Source: Xenorhabdus miraniensis (GTDB lineage: Bacteria; Pseudomonadota; Gammaproteobacteria; Enterobacterales; Enterobacteriaceae). From it: a DNA stretch of 64,000 nt. The stretch is from the NCBI RefSeq assembly GCF_002632615.1, contig NZ_NITZ01000004.1:62001-126000 (forward strand), written 5' to 3'. The notes beneath the pieces were generated by a model. The model saw nothing but the letters and a program-made list of their open reading frames with translations. It did no database searches and had not been told where the DNA came from. Positions 31,809-43,326 of the stretch are shown here, one piece after another; the first letter of the stretch is position 1; the number at the start of each line of letters is the position of its first letter. Both the position numbers and the translations under genes were made by a program.

Positions 31809-34283
31809 TTGTTATTACCCATTTATGACGTCGTAGAATCCGTTATTGCTAAATTGCAAACGTCGAAACAGGTGCTGCTACATGCCCCCACAGGGGCAGG
31901 AAAATCGACCGGATTACCATTGGCGATTCTGAATCAAACACCATCGGCAGGCCGCATTATTATGCTGGAACCTCGGCGTATTGCCGCGCGGAGTGTGGCT
32001 GAACGCCTTGCTGAGCAATTGAATGAACCTGTCGGTATGACCGTGGGCTATCGGATGCGCTCTGAAACTAAAGTCAGTGCTTCGACACGCCTTGAAGTGG
32101 TGACGGAAGGGATTCTAACCCGCATGCTCCAGCAAGATCCTGAATTGAGCGGTGTTTCTCTCGTCATTCTTGACGAATTTCATGAGCGTAGTTTGCAGGC
32201 GGATTTAGCGCTGGCGTTGTTGCTTGATGTACAGGAGGGATTGCGGGATGACTTGCGTATTCTGGTAATGTCTGCAACGCTGGATAATCAGCGTCTTTCT
32301 TCTCTGTTGCCGGATGCGCCAGTGATTGTATCAGAAGGGCGTAGCTATCCGGTTGCAAGATCTTATCATCCGCTTCCTGCTCATCAGCCTTTCGAACAGT
32401 CAGTCGCGTCGGCAGTATTGCGTTTATTGCAGCAGGAGACGGGATCACTGTTGCTGTTTCTGCCCGGTATCGGTGAAATTCAGCGGGTATTTTCGCAGCT
32501 GGAAGGAAAGGTCAGCGACGATACGTTATTGTGCCCACTGTATGGTGCATTGTCGCTGTCAGATCAACGCAAGGCGATAGCGCCAGCCCCAATGGGGATG
32601 CGTAAGGTTGTGTTGGCAACCAATATTGCAGAAACGAGTTTGACGATTGAAGGCATCCGGTTGGTGGTAGATAGCGGCCTTGAACGTACCAGTCGGTTTG
32701 AGCCGAAAAGCGGCCTGACGCGTTTAATCACTCAGCGCATCAGCCAGGCATCAATGGTTCAGCGGGCAGGACGCGCCGGACGATTGGAGTCAGGCGTTTG
32801 TTGGCATCTGTTCAGTCAAGAGCAAGCAGAAAGGGCGACGGAACACAGTGAACCGGAAATCCTGCATTCAGATCTCAGCAGTCTGTTGCTTTCCCTTTTA
32901 CAGTGGGGATGCCGTGACAGTCGCCAGCTCCAGTGGATGGATAACCCTCCACAACCTGCATTAGCTGTTGCAGCATCGTTGTTATTGCGATTGGGGGCAT
33001 TGGATGAATATCAACAATTGACTGCCCGTGGTTGGCGGATGGCGGAATCCGGTAGCGAACCGCGTTTGGCGGCAATGTTATGTTCAGGTAAAGAGTGTGC
33101 AGAAAAGGAACAAGACAGTTCGGCATTGGCAACGGCAGCAAAATTGGTTGCGATTCTGGAAGAACCCCCTCGCCGTGGACAACCTGATATTACTTATTGG
33201 ATGACATCAAATCAGCGCCATTGGCAGCAACGGGCTAATCAGCTTATCAGGAATCTTGTGGGCAAGAATGGAAAACAAGGCACTGAGAATTATACAGAGA
33301 ACATTAACCTTGCTGCTATCCCTGAATTATTGGTACAGGGATTTCCAGACAGGATCGCCAAAAACCGTGATAACCTTGGACGTTTTCAGCTCGCTAATGG
33401 TTTGGGTGTCATGGTGGAGCGTGAGGAACCACTTTCGGGAGAAGGCTGGTTGGTTATTCCATCGTTGCAGCAGCTTAATACGCCTGATGCCAGAGTATCG
33501 CTTGCCTGCCCTTTAGATATCGAACATACCTTACGACAATCTCCGCTTCTGTTTACTGAACATACAGCCGTGGAGTGGGATGATAACAAAGGCTCGTTGC
33601 GGGCATGGAAACGTTTGCAATGTGGGCGTTTAGTTGTCAAAGCTCAGCCTCTGGCAAAACCTTCAGAATCGGAATTACAAGAAGCCTTGCTGAATTGGGT
33701 TCGGCAGGAAGGTTTATCAGCGTTGAATTGGTCACAGGAAGCGTTGCAATTGCGTATTCGTTTGCAAAGGGCAACGGAATGGCTGCCGGAAGTAGAGTGG
33801 CCGACGGTTGACGATGAATCCTTGCTAAATACCCTTGAGCACTGGTTGCTTCCGGCGTTGGGAGGCATCGGTGATTTGAAAGGGCTGCGTCAGATTGAAC
33901 TTTCATCTTGCCTGATGAGTTTGCTTGATTGGCAGCAACGGCAAATACTGGATAATGAATTGCCTACTAATTACACTGTGCCAACTGGGAGCAGGATCAC
34001 TATCCGATATTTTAACGATAAGCCGCCCGTCCTGTCAGTCAGAATGCAAGAAATGTATGGGGAGCAGCAAAATCCGGTATTGGCGAAAGGGAGAATTCCG
34101 GTTGTCATTGAATTATTATCTCCTGCCCATCGTCCATTACAGATCACGCAAGATCTCGCTGCATTCTGGCAGGGCGCTTACCGTGAAGTACAAAAAGAGA
34201 TGAAAGGGCGTTACCCCAAACACTTATGGCCAGATGATCCTGCCAACACGGCGCCGACGAAGCGCGTGAAAAAATATATGTGA
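31809..34283 (+). CDS. hrpB: ATP-dependent RNA helicase HrpB
   Basis: 824-residue DEAH-box helicase of unknown RNA target. Motif [10 protein letters not shown] (26-34), motif II DEFH (DEAH variant), SAT motif MSATL, and motif [10 protein letters not shown] are all visible, followed by the HrpB-specific C-terminal domain ending near the mrcB leader. No ATG fits; the frame opens at TTG 31809 with a poor GGTGAT ribosome-binding site, and an in-frame TGA lies at 31782. E. coli HrpB is 809 residues. Confidence 0.92.
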   Translation: MLLPIYDVVESVIAKLQTSKQVLLHAPTGAGKSTGLPLAILNQTPSAGRIIMLEPRRIAARSVAERLAEQLNEPVGMTVGYRMRSETKVSASTRLEVVTEGILTRMLQQDPELSGVSLVILDEFHERSLQADLALALLLDVQEGLRDDLRILVMSATLDNQRLSSLLPDAPVIVSEGRSYPVARSYHPLPAHQPFEQSVASAVLRLLQQETGSLLLFLPGIGEIQRVFSQLEGKVSDDTLLCPLYGALSLSDQRKAIAPAPMGMRKVVLATNIAETSLTIEGIRLVVDSGLERTSRFEPKSGLTRLITQRISQASMVQRAGRAGRLESGVCWHLFSQEQAERATEHSEPEILHSDLSSLLLSLLQWGCRDSRQLQWMDNPPQPALAVAASLLLRLGALDEYQQLTARGWRMAESGSEPRLAAMLCSGKECAEKEQDSSALATAAKLVAILEEPPRRGQPDITYWMTSNQRHWQQRANQLIRNLVGKNGKQGTENYTENINLAAIPELLVQGFPDRIAKNRDNLGRFQLANGLGVMVEREEPLSGEGWLVIPSLQQLNTPDARVSLACPLDIEHTLRQSPLLFTEHTAVEWDDNKGSLRAWKRLQCGRLVVKAQPLAKPSESELQEALLNWVRQEGLSALNWSQEALQLRIRLQRATEWLPEVEWPTVDDESLLNTLEHWLLPALGGIGDLKGLRQIELSSCLMSLLDWQQRQILDNELPTNYTVPTGSRITIRYFNDKPPVLSVRMQEMYGEQQNPVLAKGRIPVVIELLSPAHRPLQITQDLAAFWQGAYREVQKEMKGRYPKHLWPDDPANTAPTKRVKKYM

Positions 34284-34330
34284 TTACTTTTAATTCATAT
34301 TACTGCATTGTAAACATTGGAGAATTCGGT

Positions 34331-36814
34331 ATGTCTGATGATGATCGTCAGCCAATCGGACGCAAAGGTAAAAAATCGGGGCCTCGTCGCGGGCGCGCAT
34401 CAAAAAAACGCGATCGGCGGGATAACTATGATGATTATAAAGATGATGAAGATGATGATTTTGACGACGATGAGGATGAAGTCATGACTAAAAAAGGGAA
34501 GAATTCCCGACCATCCAAGGTCCGCCCCCCCAAGAATAGAGGGAACTGGTTTTTGTGGCTGCTGTTAAAAGTCTTTATTGTGTTGATAGTCTTGTTTGTT
34601 ATTTATGGTGTTTATCTGGATAACAAAATTCGCCAGCGTATTGACGGTAAAGTTTGGGATTTACCTGCCGCAGTGTATGGCCGGATGGTTAACCTCGAAC
34701 CCGGCATGAATTACAGTAAGGATGAAATGATCCGTTTACTGGAAGGGATGCAGTACCGGAAAGTGACCAGAATCACCCGTGCAGGTGAATTCATTGTCAA
34801 GGGTAATAGCATTGAGATGCTGCGTCGTCCATTTGATTTCCCTGATGGTAAAGAAGGGCAAATTCAAGCCCGATTGACCTTTGATAATAATCACCTTTCC
34901 AGCATTCAAAACCTGGAAAATCAACGTCAGTTTGGTTTCTTCCGCCTTGATCCGAAACTGATCACAATGATGCAATCGCCGAATGGCGAGCAGCGCCTGT
35001 TTATCTCGCGCCCGGACTTCCCTCAATCATTGGTTGAGGCTCTACTGCAAACAGAAGATCGTTATTTCTATGAACATGACGGAGTCAGGCCGCTTTCCAT
35101 TGTCCGTGCCGCATTGGCTAACTTAATGGCGGGGCGCACGGTTCAAGGGGGAAGTACCCTGACGCAGCAATTGGTGAGAAACCTGTTTCTTTCCAATGAA
35201 CGTACCTTGAGCCGTAAAGTGAATGAAGCCTACATGGCGTTATTGATGGATGCCCGTTACAGTAAGGATCGCATCCTTGAACTGTACCTGAACGAAGTCT
35301 TTCTGGGGCAAAGTGGTGACGAGCAAATCCATGGTTTCCCTCTGGCGAGCCAGTACTATTTTGGGAGGCCGATTGGGGAACTGACTTTGGATCAGCAGGC
35401 GTTGCTGGTGGGGATGGTCAAAGGGGCATCTTTATATAACCCCTGGCGCAATCCCAAAGTGACACTGGAACGCCGTAATGTCGTGTTAAAAATTCTTCAG
35501 AGCCGAAACGTTATCTCTCAGCAACAATATGATGAATTGAGCGCCCGCCCATTGGGTGTGAAGCTGAAAAATGAGGGAATTACACCACAACCTGCTTTTA
35601 TGCAGTTAGTGCGTCAGGAACTACAGGAAAAGCTAGGCGATAAAGTTAATGACTTATCGGGTGTGAAAATCTTTACCACTTTAGATCCGGTTGCACAGTT
35701 TGCGGCGGAAAAATCGGTAGAAGAAGGCGTTACCGCTCTACGGAAAGCCCGTAATATTGAAGATCTGGAAGGGGCAATGGTTGTCGTTGACCGTTTCAGT
35801 GGCGAAGTTCGTGCGATGGTAGGCGGTTCCCAGCCGCAATATGCCGGGTTTAACCGGGCATTGAATGCCCGCCGTTTGATCGGCTCTCTTGCCAAACCAG
35901 CGACGTATCTGACGGCATTGAGTCAGCCGGATAAATATCGCCTGAATACTTGGCTGGCAGATGAGCCTATTTCTATCCCTCAGACCGGGGGGAAACCTTG
36001 GGAACCGAGGAACTTTAGCCGTACTTTTAGCGGGCGCGTTATGATCATAGATGCGTTGGCACGCTCGATGAACATTCCGACGGTGAACTTGGGGCTGGAT
36101 GTTGGGTTGGATCGCATTGCCAGTACCTTAATCTCTCTGGGAATTCCTGCGAAAGAGATCAAACAGGTTCCCGCCATGTTATTGGGTGCGATTGAGTTAA
36201 CGCCAATGGAAATGGCGCAAGAGTTCCAGACCATTGCCAGCGGCGGTAATCGTGCAAAACTCTCCGCCTTGCGTTCTATCATTGCCGAAGATGGTACGGT
36301 GGTTTACCAGAGCTACCCACAGGCAGAGCGGGCTATTCCGCCACAGGCTGCTTATCTGACATTATACGGTATGCAGCAAGTCATAGCGCGAGGCACTGGC
36401 CGTTCATTGGTTGGAAAATATGGCAAATATAATTTGGCAGGGAAAACCGGAACGACCAATGATCTTCGTGATAGTTGGTTTACAGGAATTGATGGTAAAG
36501 AAGTGGCGATTGTCTGGACTGGGCGCGATAACAATGGTCCCACCAAGTTGACGGGGGCGACGGGAGCATTAAAGATTTACGAGCGTTATCTGGAAAACGA
36601 AACGCCATTGATGCTGAATAACCGTCCGCCGGAAGGTATCGTGGATATGTCAGTCAATGAAGATGGCAGCTTCAATTGTGCGGGTAATGGTGTAAGGATA
36701 TTACCGGTTTGGACAGACGATCCACAGGCTTTGTGTCAGCAATCAGAGCAACAGCCAATAGAGGAAAATGGGGAAGAAGCGCCGGGCTGGCTGCGTGAGA
36801 TGTTTGGTCAGTAA
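34331..36814 (+). CDS. mrcB: Penicillin-binding protein 1B (MrcB/PonB)
   Basis: Bifunctional class A PBP making septal and side-wall peptidoglycan. 827 residues: a cytoplasmic Asp/Lys-rich tail, one membrane anchor near 75-95 ([21 protein letters not shown]), the UB2H domain that binds LpoB, transglycosylase motifs ([25 protein letters not shown]) and transpeptidase motifs (SxxK as GSLAKPAT, SxN as SMN, KTG as GKTGTTND). Start ATG 34331 has GGAG 9-12 bases upstream. A frame opening at 34280 adds residues without family support. Confidence 0.95.
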   Translation: MSDDDRQPIGRKGKKSGPRRGRASKKRDRRDNYDDYKDDEDDDFDDDEDEVMTKKGKNSRPSKVRPPKNRGNWFLWLLLKVFIVLIVLFVIYGVYLDNKIRQRIDGKVWDLPAAVYGRMVNLEPGMNYSKDEMIRLLEGMQYRKVTRITRAGEFIVKGNSIEMLRRPFDFPDGKEGQIQARLTFDNNHLSSIQNLENQRQFGFFRLDPKLITMMQSPNGEQRLFISRPDFPQSLVEALLQTEDRYFYEHDGVRPLSIVRAALANLMAGRTVQGGSTLTQQLVRNLFLSNERTLSRKVNEAYMALLMDARYSKDRILELYLNEVFLGQSGDEQIHGFPLASQYYFGRPIGELTLDQQALLVGMVKGASLYNPWRNPKVTLERRNVVLKILQSRNVISQQQYDELSARPLGVKLKNEGITPQPAFMQLVRQELQEKLGDKVNDLSGVKIFTTLDPVAQFAAEKSVEEGVTALRKARNIEDLEGAMVVVDRFSGEVRAMVGGSQPQYAGFNRALNARRLIGSLAKPATYLTALSQPDKYRLNTWLADEPISIPQTGGKPWEPRNFSRTFSGRVMIIDALARSMNIPTVNLGLDVGLDRIASTLISLGIPAKEIKQVPAMLLGAIELTPMEMAQEFQTIASGGNRAKLSALRSIIAEDGTVVYQSYPQAERAIPPQAAYLTLYGMQQVIARGTGRSLVGKYGKYNLAGKTGTTNDLRDSWFTGIDGKEVAIVWTGRDNNGPTKLTGATGALKIYERYLENETPLMLNNRPPEGIVDMSVNEDGSFNCAGNGVRILPVWTDDPQALCQQSEQQPIEENGEEAPGWLREMFGQ

Positions 36815-36848
36815 TAATAGTAATAAGTAATAATATAGTTATAAAATA

Positions 36849-36876
36849 CCATCCCCATTTGTGATAGTGGGGATGG
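36849..36876 (+). terminator. Hairpin after mrcB
   Basis: CCATCCCCA (36849-36857), 10-nt loop, TGGGGATGG (36868-36876). It lies between mrcB and the convergent hicB gene. Confidence 0.6.
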
Positions 36877-36932
36877 ATAAATTACTTAATTCAATAGTGC
36901 CCTTATAAACCTCATCTTGCTCTATATTGAGA

Positions 36933-37277
36933 TCAAGAGTGTTTTTCTATCACGAGATCAACGCCTTCGTTTAAAAGTTCGTTGAGAGATTGACCTGTGG
37001 CTTGTGCGGTGATCGTTAAAGCATGATGACGTTCTGGTGTCAACCGGGCTGCAATTTTACCACTGTAAGTTTTGTAGGGTTTTATACCATCTTTCTTACA
37101 TTCATCCAGAAAAATTGTCAGTGATATCGAGCCTTCTTTTTTCAGTTCATCAACGCTATAAGCGTAAAAATCAGCACCACCATTTAAGCCGATAAACTCG
37201 CCACGGAACATTTCTATGTCCGGATCGAAAGAGATAACAGCCGTGTGACCATCTATTTTAAGTGTATTATTCATCAT
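36933..37277 (-). CDS. hicB: HicB-family antitoxin
   Basis: 114 residues. The N-terminal HicB fold (YSGKIAARLTPERHHALTITAQATGQSLNELLNEGVD at the C-terminus is a ribbon-helix-helix DNA-binding end) fits an antitoxin that neutralises HicA and represses the operon. Its ATG overlaps the hicA stop by four bases (ATGA). Confidence 0.85.
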   Translation of the reverse strand: MMNNTLKIDGHTAVISFDPDIEMFRGEFIGLNGGADFYAYSVDELKKEGSISLTIFLDECKKDGIKPYKTYSGKIAARLTPERHHALTITAQATGQSLNELLNEGVDLVIEKHS

Positions 37278-37528
37278 GGTTTTATTCCTAAGCTATCCAA
37301 CCAGATACGAATAGAGTTAACCGCTCCCTTGTCAGTAGTCGGTCTGGGGTGTGGCCTGTGAAAAATACGCTTTTCACCGTTCAACAAAACTGCGATCCTG
37401 GAACCTTCCCGTTCATGGATCTCTGCGCCTAATGCGGTAAAAAGTGCTTCAATATCAGACCATTTTATAGAGCCGTTGACAGGTCTGGTAAACACATCTG
37501 ACAGAGTTTTTTGGTGACGTTTGTTCAT
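37274..37528 (-). CDS. hicA: HicA-family mRNA interferase toxin
   Basis: 84-residue toxin with a dsRBD-like fold: IKWSDIEALFTALGAEIHEREGSRIAVLLNGEKRIFHRPHP. Conserved His57 and His60 lie in the HRPHP segment. HicA cleaves mRNA and is blocked by the downstream HicB. Order toxin then antitoxin, coupled by a 4-base overlap, is normal for this family. It sits in a variable spot between mrcB and hemL, where E. coli has fhuACDB. Confidence 0.85.
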   Translation of the reverse strand: MNKRHQKTLSDVFTRPVNGSIKWSDIEALFTALGAEIHEREGSRIAVLLNGEKRIFHRPHPRPTTDKGAVNSIRIWLDSLGIKP

Positions 37529-37867
37529 AAGTAAGTAGTATCGTATTTTGATATCATTTTATCCAATATTCAACATTTAACTAAGCTGACAACCATTTTA
37601 AGATGCAGAATCTACGGTGAGTTCTGGATAGTATGCTGTCAATGGCATATTGTATCCCAGATAACGAAACGAAGTTGAGGTAACAACCTGGTTCCTTATT
37701 CGGATATTCAATCTCCATCGCAAAAAAAAGTATCAAGATATTTTGTCTGCTATAGACTATGGCACAATTTTGATATTAATTTTTATTCATGGGATATGTT
37801 TATATGCTGGGAGTTGGTGTGCTACATGAATTAAAAACGCAGTCGTTTTTTATGTGTGGGTGATAGC
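37529..37867. other. Gap between hicA and the TSUP permease
   Basis: About 340 bp with no gene on either strand. It should hold the divergent hicAB and permease promoters. The hicA-proximal end contains GTATCG...TGATATC, a weak inverted repeat that could be the HicB operator. Confidence 0.35.
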
Positions 37868-38608
37868 ATGAATATTGTTGTTTTATCCTTACTCTTTATT
37901 ACCGCTGCGTTATTACATGGCATTAGTGGTATCGGCTTTCCGATAGCCAGTACAACCGCATTAAGCCTATTTATGCCATTAAAAGAGGCGGTTGTATTAG
38001 CCTTATGGCCAACATTATTGGTTAATATCTTTAGTGTAATATCGGGCGGAAAGATTGGTAATATTTTATATAAATATGGTTTGTTAGCCTTCTTTTCACT
38101 GCTCGGCAGTTTTATTGGTGCGAAACTGTTATTTTTAATTAATCCAGCCTATTTGCAATTATTGCTGAGCGGTGTAATTGCATTTTACATTATTAATAGT
38201 ACGCATAGCAGTAAGCTGCATTTGCCAGAAAATCCCACTGTTTTATCTCTATTTGGTTTAGCTGCTGGTATTATTGGCGGCGCAACCAATGCGATGTCAC
38301 CTATCTTAATTATGTGCTTATTGGCCATGAGCAGTGATCGCCATGAAATTGCACGAGCAGCGAATTTGTGTTTTTTACTTGGCAAGATCAGCCAATTAAT
38401 CGTATTACACCATGAAGCGTTCGCACTGTTTTCCTCGGATTATTTATGGCCGGTAGTGATACTAACAGCGTTATCCTTGCTTTCTCTTTTTATTGGTACT
38501 CGCTTGAGATCACAGATTAGCCCACAGCATTTTCGCTGGTTGGTACTGATTTTGCTTGGTGTTTTGGCGATAATGTCAGCGATTCAGGCGATACGGGCTT
38601 TGGTGTGA
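37868..38608 (+). CDS. TSUP (TauE/SafE) family membrane permease
   Basis: 246-residue inner-membrane protein with about seven to eight hydrophobic segments and the two-repeat pattern of TauE/SafE sulfite/sulfonate exporters (LLHGISGIGFPIAST near the N-terminus, IIGGATNAMSPILIM in the second half). The substrate is unknown. I prefer ATG 37868 over GTG 37856: it follows GTGGGTGATAGC and fits the first membrane segment. Confidence 0.8.
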   Translation: MNIVVLSLLFITAALLHGISGIGFPIASTTALSLFMPLKEAVVLALWPTLLVNIFSVISGGKIGNILYKYGLLAFFSLLGSFIGAKLLFLINPAYLQLLLSGVIAFYIINSTHSSKLHLPENPTVLSLFGLAAGIIGGATNAMSPILIMCLLAMSSDRHEIARAANLCFLLGKISQLIVLHHEAFALFSSDYLWPVVILTALSLLSLFIGTRLRSQISPQHFRWLVLILLGVLAIMSAIQAIRALV

Positions 38609-38675
38609 GCCTTTATTCAGACGCCACGGAATTGTAGGGATAAATTGTGGCGTCTGAGGAAGGGAAGCGGGTATT

Positions 38676-39959
38676 TTATTTCAGTTTTGCAAAACAACGC
38701 GCTGCTGCATCAACAGTACGCTGAATATCTTCATCTGAATGAGCAATGGACATAAACCCTGCTTCAAACGCGGAGGGTGCCAGGTAAATCCCCTCATCCA
38801 GCATTAAATGGAAGAACTGCTTGAAGCGTTCTACATTGCACTTCATTACATCCTGATAGCAGGTAACGCTTTCCGCATCGGTAAAGAAAATACCGAACAT
38901 GCCACCGACGTGATTAACAACCAGAGGAATACCTGCTGTCGATGCGGCATTTTTCAGGCCAGTAGCCAGTTTATCGGTTAATTCACTCAGGCGCTGATGA
39001 ACACCCGCTTGGGCAACTTCGTTCAGACAAGCCAAACCCGCAGCCATCGCTATAGGGTTACCAGAAAGAGTTCCCGCCTGATAAACAGGACCGGTTGGCG
39101 CCAATTTTTCCATGATTTCCCGACGACCACCAAAAGCGCCTACAGGCATACCACCGCCGATGATTTTGCCAAGCGATGTCAAATCCGGCTTAACATTGTA
39201 ATAGTCCTGCGCACCACCCAGAGCAACGCGGAAACCTGTCATTACTTCATCAATGATCAGTAAGGCACCAAATTCATCACACAGATTACGCAGACCTGGC
39301 AGGAATTCTGGCAATGGTGGAATACAGTTCATGTTGCCGGCGACAGGTTCAACAATGATACAGGTAATTTCTTCAGGATATTTTTCGAAGGATTCGCGAA
39401 CGGAGTTCAAATCATTGTAGATGCAAGTCAGGGTATGTTTAGCAAAATCCGCAGGAACCCCCGGAGAGTTTGGTTGACCGATAGTCAGGGCGCCGGAGCC
39501 TGCTTTAACCAACAGACAGTCAGCGTGACCGTGGTAGCAGCCTTCGAATTTAATAATCTTGTCGCGTTGGGTATAACCGCGAGCCAGACGAATGGCACTC
39601 ATGGTCGCTTCTGTACCTGAGTTCACCATACGCACCATATCCATGGAAGGCACCAGTTTTGTGACCAATTTTGCCATTTCCACTTCGGCAGCGGTTGGCG
39701 CGCCAAAACTCAGGCCACGTTCAGCAGCTTCAATGACGGCATTACGGATGGCAGGGTGATTATGCCCAAGTACCATTGGTCCCCATGACCCGACATAGTC
39801 AATATAGGCATTGTTATCGACATCATAAAGGTAGGCACCATCAGCACGTTGGATAAAGACAGGCGTACCGCCAACACCGTTAAAAGCACGTACAGGTGAA
39901 TTGACACCGCCGGGGATCACATGTTTTGCCTGAGAGTAAAGCGTTTCGGACTGGCTCAT
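38676..39959 (-). CDS. hemL: Glutamate-1-semialdehyde 2,1-aminomutase HemL
   Basis: PLP enzyme making 5-aminolevulinate from glutamate-1-semialdehyde, the C5 route to haem and B12. 427 residues from ATG 39959 with AGGAG ten bases upstream. Visible are [15 protein letters not shown], the PLP Asp in [10 protein letters not shown] and the Schiff-base Lys in [16 protein letters not shown]. The longer upstream frame is leader. It converges with the TSUP gene. Confidence 0.96.
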   Translation of the reverse strand: MSQSETLYSQAKHVIPGGVNSPVRAFNGVGGTPVFIQRADGAYLYDVDNNAYIDYVGSWGPMVLGHNHPAIRNAVIEAAERGLSFGAPTAAEVEMAKLVTKLVPSMDMVRMVNSGTEATMSAIRLARGYTQRDKIIKFEGCYHGHADCLLVKAGSGALTIGQPNSPGVPADFAKHTLTCIYNDLNSVRESFEKYPEEITCIIVEPVAGNMNCIPPLPEFLPGLRNLCDEFGALLIIDEVMTGFRVALGGAQDYYNVKPDLTSLGKIIGGGMPVGAFGGRREIMEKLAPTGPVYQAGTLSGNPIAMAAGLACLNEVAQAGVHQRLSELTDKLATGLKNAASTAGIPLVVNHVGGMFGIFFTDAESVTCYQDVMKCNVERFKQFFHLMLDEGIYLAPSAFEAGFMSIAHSDEDIQRTVDAAARCFAKLK

Positions 39960-40200
39960 TAATAAAAGCTCCTGAAAGATAACGGTACAGATATGGGAAT
40001 GCCATTCTAAAGCACCCCAATGGGGAAGCCAAATTATCATATAGATGAGAGTTTGTGAGAGATCTCTGAACAAAAATAAGCGAGCGATATTAGTGGGATA
40101 GGGTCGTGTTTTCGTAATATATAATTAAGTTAAAGCCTATCTTGTTACTGATTTTATAAAAACTAAGCGCAATGGAATTGCATGCAATTTGAGCAATTGG

Positions 40201-40274
40201 TGCCAAAGTTGTATTATAGTGATGATAATTTATCCAATCAGTGCAAAGACTGTATTATAATGGTGATAATTTTA
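40201..40274. repeat. Imperfect tandem repeat upstream of the unknown gene
   Basis: TGCCAAAGTTGTATTATAG... (40201-40232) and TGCAAAGACTGTATTATAA... (40242-40274) repeat with a period of about 41 bp. Each contains a TATTATA -10-like box and GATAATTT. They may be duplicated promoters or operator sites. Confidence 0.5.
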
Positions 40275-40315
40275 TAAGTATCAAAGGATTGTCCTATCTT
40301 TCGGAGGGCAAGTAC

Positions 40316-40978
40316 ATGTTGATTGATGAAGCGAAAAATCACTCTATGCCATATTTGATCCCCGATACAGGATTTAACTATAAATTACGTCATCCTAAAA
40401 AAAACGAAGAGCACACAAAGGCTTTTTTACAAAAAGGAGTAAAAGATTTTGAATTACCAAACTTTGATGTTCCTTATGGATATCGTTTAGTAAAATCCCT
40501 CAAGGAACATGAATACCGCATGGTGACTATTAGCGATAATTCTGAAACTGTTTATTTTGTTAAGTTAAATTTTCGCAAGGACATAGTGTTAGAAAGGGAA
40601 ACTTGTACTCAAATTGCGTTGTGGCGTACACCTCGTATGAAACATCAAAATGCTATCGGTAATTTGCCAAGAGATTTTTTTAAGTATTTATTGAGCAAGT
40701 ACAGTATTGTCGTAACCGATGAAGCACAAACACAAGACGGTAAACGCTTTTGGGAAAAAATGATCGACTGGGCAATGGTCAAAGGCTACCGAATATACGC
40801 TTCTGATGGCACTTCTGATGATGGCGAAATGAATTGCCCTCCTCTGACGCTCATTTCCTCTATGACAGAATTCTATGACAGATGGGATGAATTTTGTTGG
40901 AGAAATGACAAGGATGTCCATACACACCGCCTGATTGTTATCAGCCAAAATTCACTTCTCGCAGATCACTCTTTATGA
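40316..40978 (+). CDS. Unknown 220-residue protein
   Basis: I do not recognise a named family. The product is soluble, with no signal peptide or membrane segments. It has a mixed alpha/beta pattern and conserved-looking features: LVKSLKEHEYRMVTISDN, VYFVKLNF, VVTDEAQTQDGKRFWEKMIDWA. The last recalls phage-encoded proteins and some acetyltransferase-like folds, without proof. Start ATG 40316 is set by GGAGG at 40303-40307. It lies alone between hemL and erpA, where E. coli has clcA, so it is probably an acquired gene. Confidence 0.6.
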   Translation: MLIDEAKNHSMPYLIPDTGFNYKLRHPKKNEEHTKAFLQKGVKDFELPNFDVPYGYRLVKSLKEHEYRMVTISDNSETVYFVKLNFRKDIVLERETCTQIALWRTPRMKHQNAIGNLPRDFFKYLLSKYSIVVTDEAQTQDGKRFWEKMIDWAMVKGYRIYASDGTSDDGEMNCPPLTLISSMTEFYDRWDEFCWRNDKDVHTHRLIVISQNSLLADHSL

Positions 40979-41182
40979 GTGGTCTTTACTTATGGGATTT
41001 TTTTTGCCAAGCATCTATTCTCGACCCACTGGCAATGAAGAACGACATGATTTGAGTTGTTATGTTCATGTGGCAAAACTTGAACGAATCAGTCAGGTAT
41101 TGGATAATCGCCGTTAACTAATCAGAAAGCATAAAACGACTTTCCGAGAATTTTTACCGGAAAACCGGACTGGAGCAAAAAT

Positions 41183-41527
41183 ATGAGCGATGATACTGCA
41201 CTGCCTTTGCAGTTTACTGATGCCGCAGCCAACAAAGTGAAGGTGCTGGTTGCTGATGAAGATAACCCGAACCTGCGTCTGCGGGTCTATATTACAGGTG
41301 GTGGTTGCAGCGGTTTCCAGTATGGTTTCACTTTCGATGACCAAATTAACGAGGGTGATCTCACCATTCAGAAACAAGGGGTTGAACTGGTTATTGACCC
41401 AATGAGTCTGCAATATCTGGTAGGCGGTTGTGTGGATTATACGGAAGGGCTGGAAGGTTCCCGGTTTGTTGTCACCAACCCGAATGCAAAAACGACTTGC
41501 GGTTGTGGCTCTTCTTTCAGTATTTGA
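41183..41527 (+). CDS. erpA: Iron-sulfur cluster insertion protein ErpA
   Basis: A-type carrier delivering Fe-S clusters to apoproteins such as IspG/IspH. 114 residues with the three cluster-ligand cysteines: Cys42 (GGGCSGF), Cys106 and Cys108 (TTCGCGSSF). Length and residue numbers match E. coli. Confidence 0.95.
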   Translation: MSDDTALPLQFTDAAANKVKVLVADEDNPNLRLRVYITGGGCSGFQYGFTFDDQINEGDLTIQKQGVELVIDPMSLQYLVGGCVDYTEGLEGSRFVVTNPNAKTTCGCGSSFSI

Positions 41528-41556
41528 TTGAGATATTGCTAATTCCTGCAATCATT

Positions 41557-41580
41557 AGCCTCCTGTTTGGAGGCTATTTT
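41557..41580 (+). terminator. Rho-independent terminator after erpA
   Basis: AGCCTCC-TGTTT-GGAGGCT followed by ATTTT, 30 bases after the erpA stop. Confidence 0.85.
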
Positions 41581-41629
41581 GTAAGGAATTATCGAAGAAT
41601 TTATCTGATCAATTATATTTTTAATCAGA

Positions 41630-42466
41630 TTAATTTAGTTGCTTACAAAGTTGTTCTGTTGCCAAAATAACCCTCGGCCCCGAACGACTAAACCAGTCAT
41701 CATTCAGTGTGATAATTTTAATATTTAATTGCGGCTGCCAAAAATCCGCAATCCGCTGTTTCTGCTCTTCCGTTCCACCCATAACAATCACTTCCGGTTT
41801 GCGGGTAAGTACTTGCTCACGATTAACCTGTGGCCACGAAACAGGGCTGTCAGCAAAAATATTTCTGCCGCCGCATACGGAAACGATTTCGCTTTGGATG
41901 GTGTGAGCAGATGAGGTAAAAATCGGATTCGTGCCAAATTGTAAAAACACCGGCTTAGGATTTGGGCTGGCGTAATCTTGCTTTAATTGGTTGAACTTTT
42001 GGCGAATATCCGCAGCCGATTTTTGGGCAATGTCGGGATGTGGGCTATAGGCAGCAAGTCGTTCCAGATCAGTTGCAACATCTTCTACTTTTTTCACATC
42101 AGAATAAAAAATCGGAATGCCTAAAGCAGCAAGTTGCTCCAGAGGCCGTTGAGGATTGCCTCCACGCCATGCCAGAATGAGATCGGGTTTCAGGGCGATG
42201 ATGCGTTCTACATTAATTCCTTGCCAATCAGCAATCTGCTCCAGTTTTTTGGCGGCTTCTGGATAATCTGAGTAAGCACTAACTGCGACAAGTTGATCGC
42301 CGAGTCCCGCGGCATATGCCAGTTCTGTTGTTGACGGTGCAAGACTAATGACACGGGAAGCCGCTGCATAAAGTGGAGCACTGAAAACACATAAAAAGCT
42401 ATATAAAAAACTATATAGAAGGAATGAGCATGCCATCTGAGTAAATCGATGAGAGGCCATTTTCAT
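41630..42466 (-). CDS. btuF: Vitamin B12-binding periplasmic protein BtuF
   Basis: Periplasmic cobalamin carrier for the BtuCD transporter. 278 residues with a signal peptide (hydrophobic [14 protein letters not shown], cleavage likely after YAA). Family features: [32 protein letters not shown] and the C-terminal [10 protein letters not shown]. It lies 27 bases after mtnN on the same strand, as in E. coli. btuCD are not nearby. Confidence 0.93.
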   Translation of the reverse strand: MKMASHRFTQMACSFLLYSFLYSFLCVFSAPLYAAASRVISLAPSTTELAYAAGLGDQLVAVSAYSDYPEAAKKLEQIADWQGINVERIIALKPDLILAWRGGNPQRPLEQLAALGIPIFYSDVKKVEDVATDLERLAAYSPHPDIAQKSAADIRQKFNQLKQDYASPNPKPVFLQFGTNPIFTSSAHTIQSEIVSVCGGRNIFADSPVSWPQVNREQVLTRKPEVIVMGGTEEQKQRIADFWQPQLNIKIITLNDDWFSRSGPRVILATEQLCKQLN

Positions 42467-42493
42467 TATTTATGCTCCACTTTAAATGATGGA

Positions 42494-43192
42494 TTATTGT
42501 TTGCTGAATTCAGTTAACATGGCGTTGACCATCCGTGTAGATTCACGCGCAGCGACAACTAAAAATTCATCAAAGCTGATATGGGATTCTTGATCGGCAA
42601 CGTCAGAAATAGCGCGAACGACAACAAATGGTATATTGTATTGATGGCAAACATGACCAATAGCCGCTGCTTCCATCTCAACCGCAGCAACTTTCGGGAA
42701 AGTGGCTCGAATGCGGGCTAATGGTTCAGAACCATTGATAAAAGCATCTCCACTGCAAACCAAACCGCGAACTGCATTCAGATCGAGGGATTGAATACAT
42801 TTTTCTGCCAGAGTGATTAATGATTCGTCAGCAACAAAAGCAGGCGGGCATTGCGCCATTTGGCCCGGTTCATAACCAAAAGCGGTAACATCTGCATCGT
42901 GATAGCGCACTTCTTCGGAAACGACGATATCACCCACTTTTAATTTGGGATCAAGGCCACCGGCAGAGCCTGTGTTAATCACGATATCCGGCTGGCAATG
43001 TTCAATCAATAAAGTCGTTCCCAGTGCGGCAGAAACTTTACCAATACCGGATTTCAGCAAGGCGATATCAACGCCGTTTAACTTGCCGGTATAGATTTCA
43101 CACCCAGCTCGTGACAGTGTTTGCAGACCTTCAATCTGGTCACGCAATAAAGTCACTTCTTGTTCCATTGCGCCTATTACGCCTACTTTCAT
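42494..43192 (-). CDS. mtnN: MTA/SAH nucleosidase MtnN (Pfs)
   Basis: Hydrolyses 5'-methylthioadenosine and S-adenosylhomocysteine, recycling adenine and feeding autoinducer-2 synthesis. 232 residues, the E. coli length. Visible: [13 protein letters not shown] with Glu12, [19 protein letters not shown] and the catalytic Asp in AISDVAD. It is divergent from dgt. Confidence 0.95.
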   Translation of the reverse strand: MKVGVIGAMEQEVTLLRDQIEGLQTLSRAGCEIYTGKLNGVDIALLKSGIGKVSAALGTTLLIEHCQPDIVINTGSAGGLDPKLKVGDIVVSEEVRYHDADVTAFGYEPGQMAQCPPAFVADESLITLAEKCIQSLDLNAVRGLVCSGDAFINGSEPLARIRATFPKVAAVEMEAAAIGHVCHQYNIPFVVVRAISDVADQESHISFDEFLVVAARESTRMVNAMLTEFSKQ

Positions 43193-43326
43193 TGTGTCAT
43201 ACTCACTTGTTATTAATGGATTGGTCTATATTAAAAGGCCGATTTAATCGGCAAGTGTATCACTGAATAGCTATTTACCGGAGATTCCAATTTTAAATAA
43301 TCGTTTCATTCGGTATGGGAGGGTTA

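Noticed and set aside
40992..41117. 41-codon frame (MGFFLPSIYSRPTG...) between the unknown gene and erpA
   Set aside because: No ribosome-binding site and no recognisable features; probably erpA leader.
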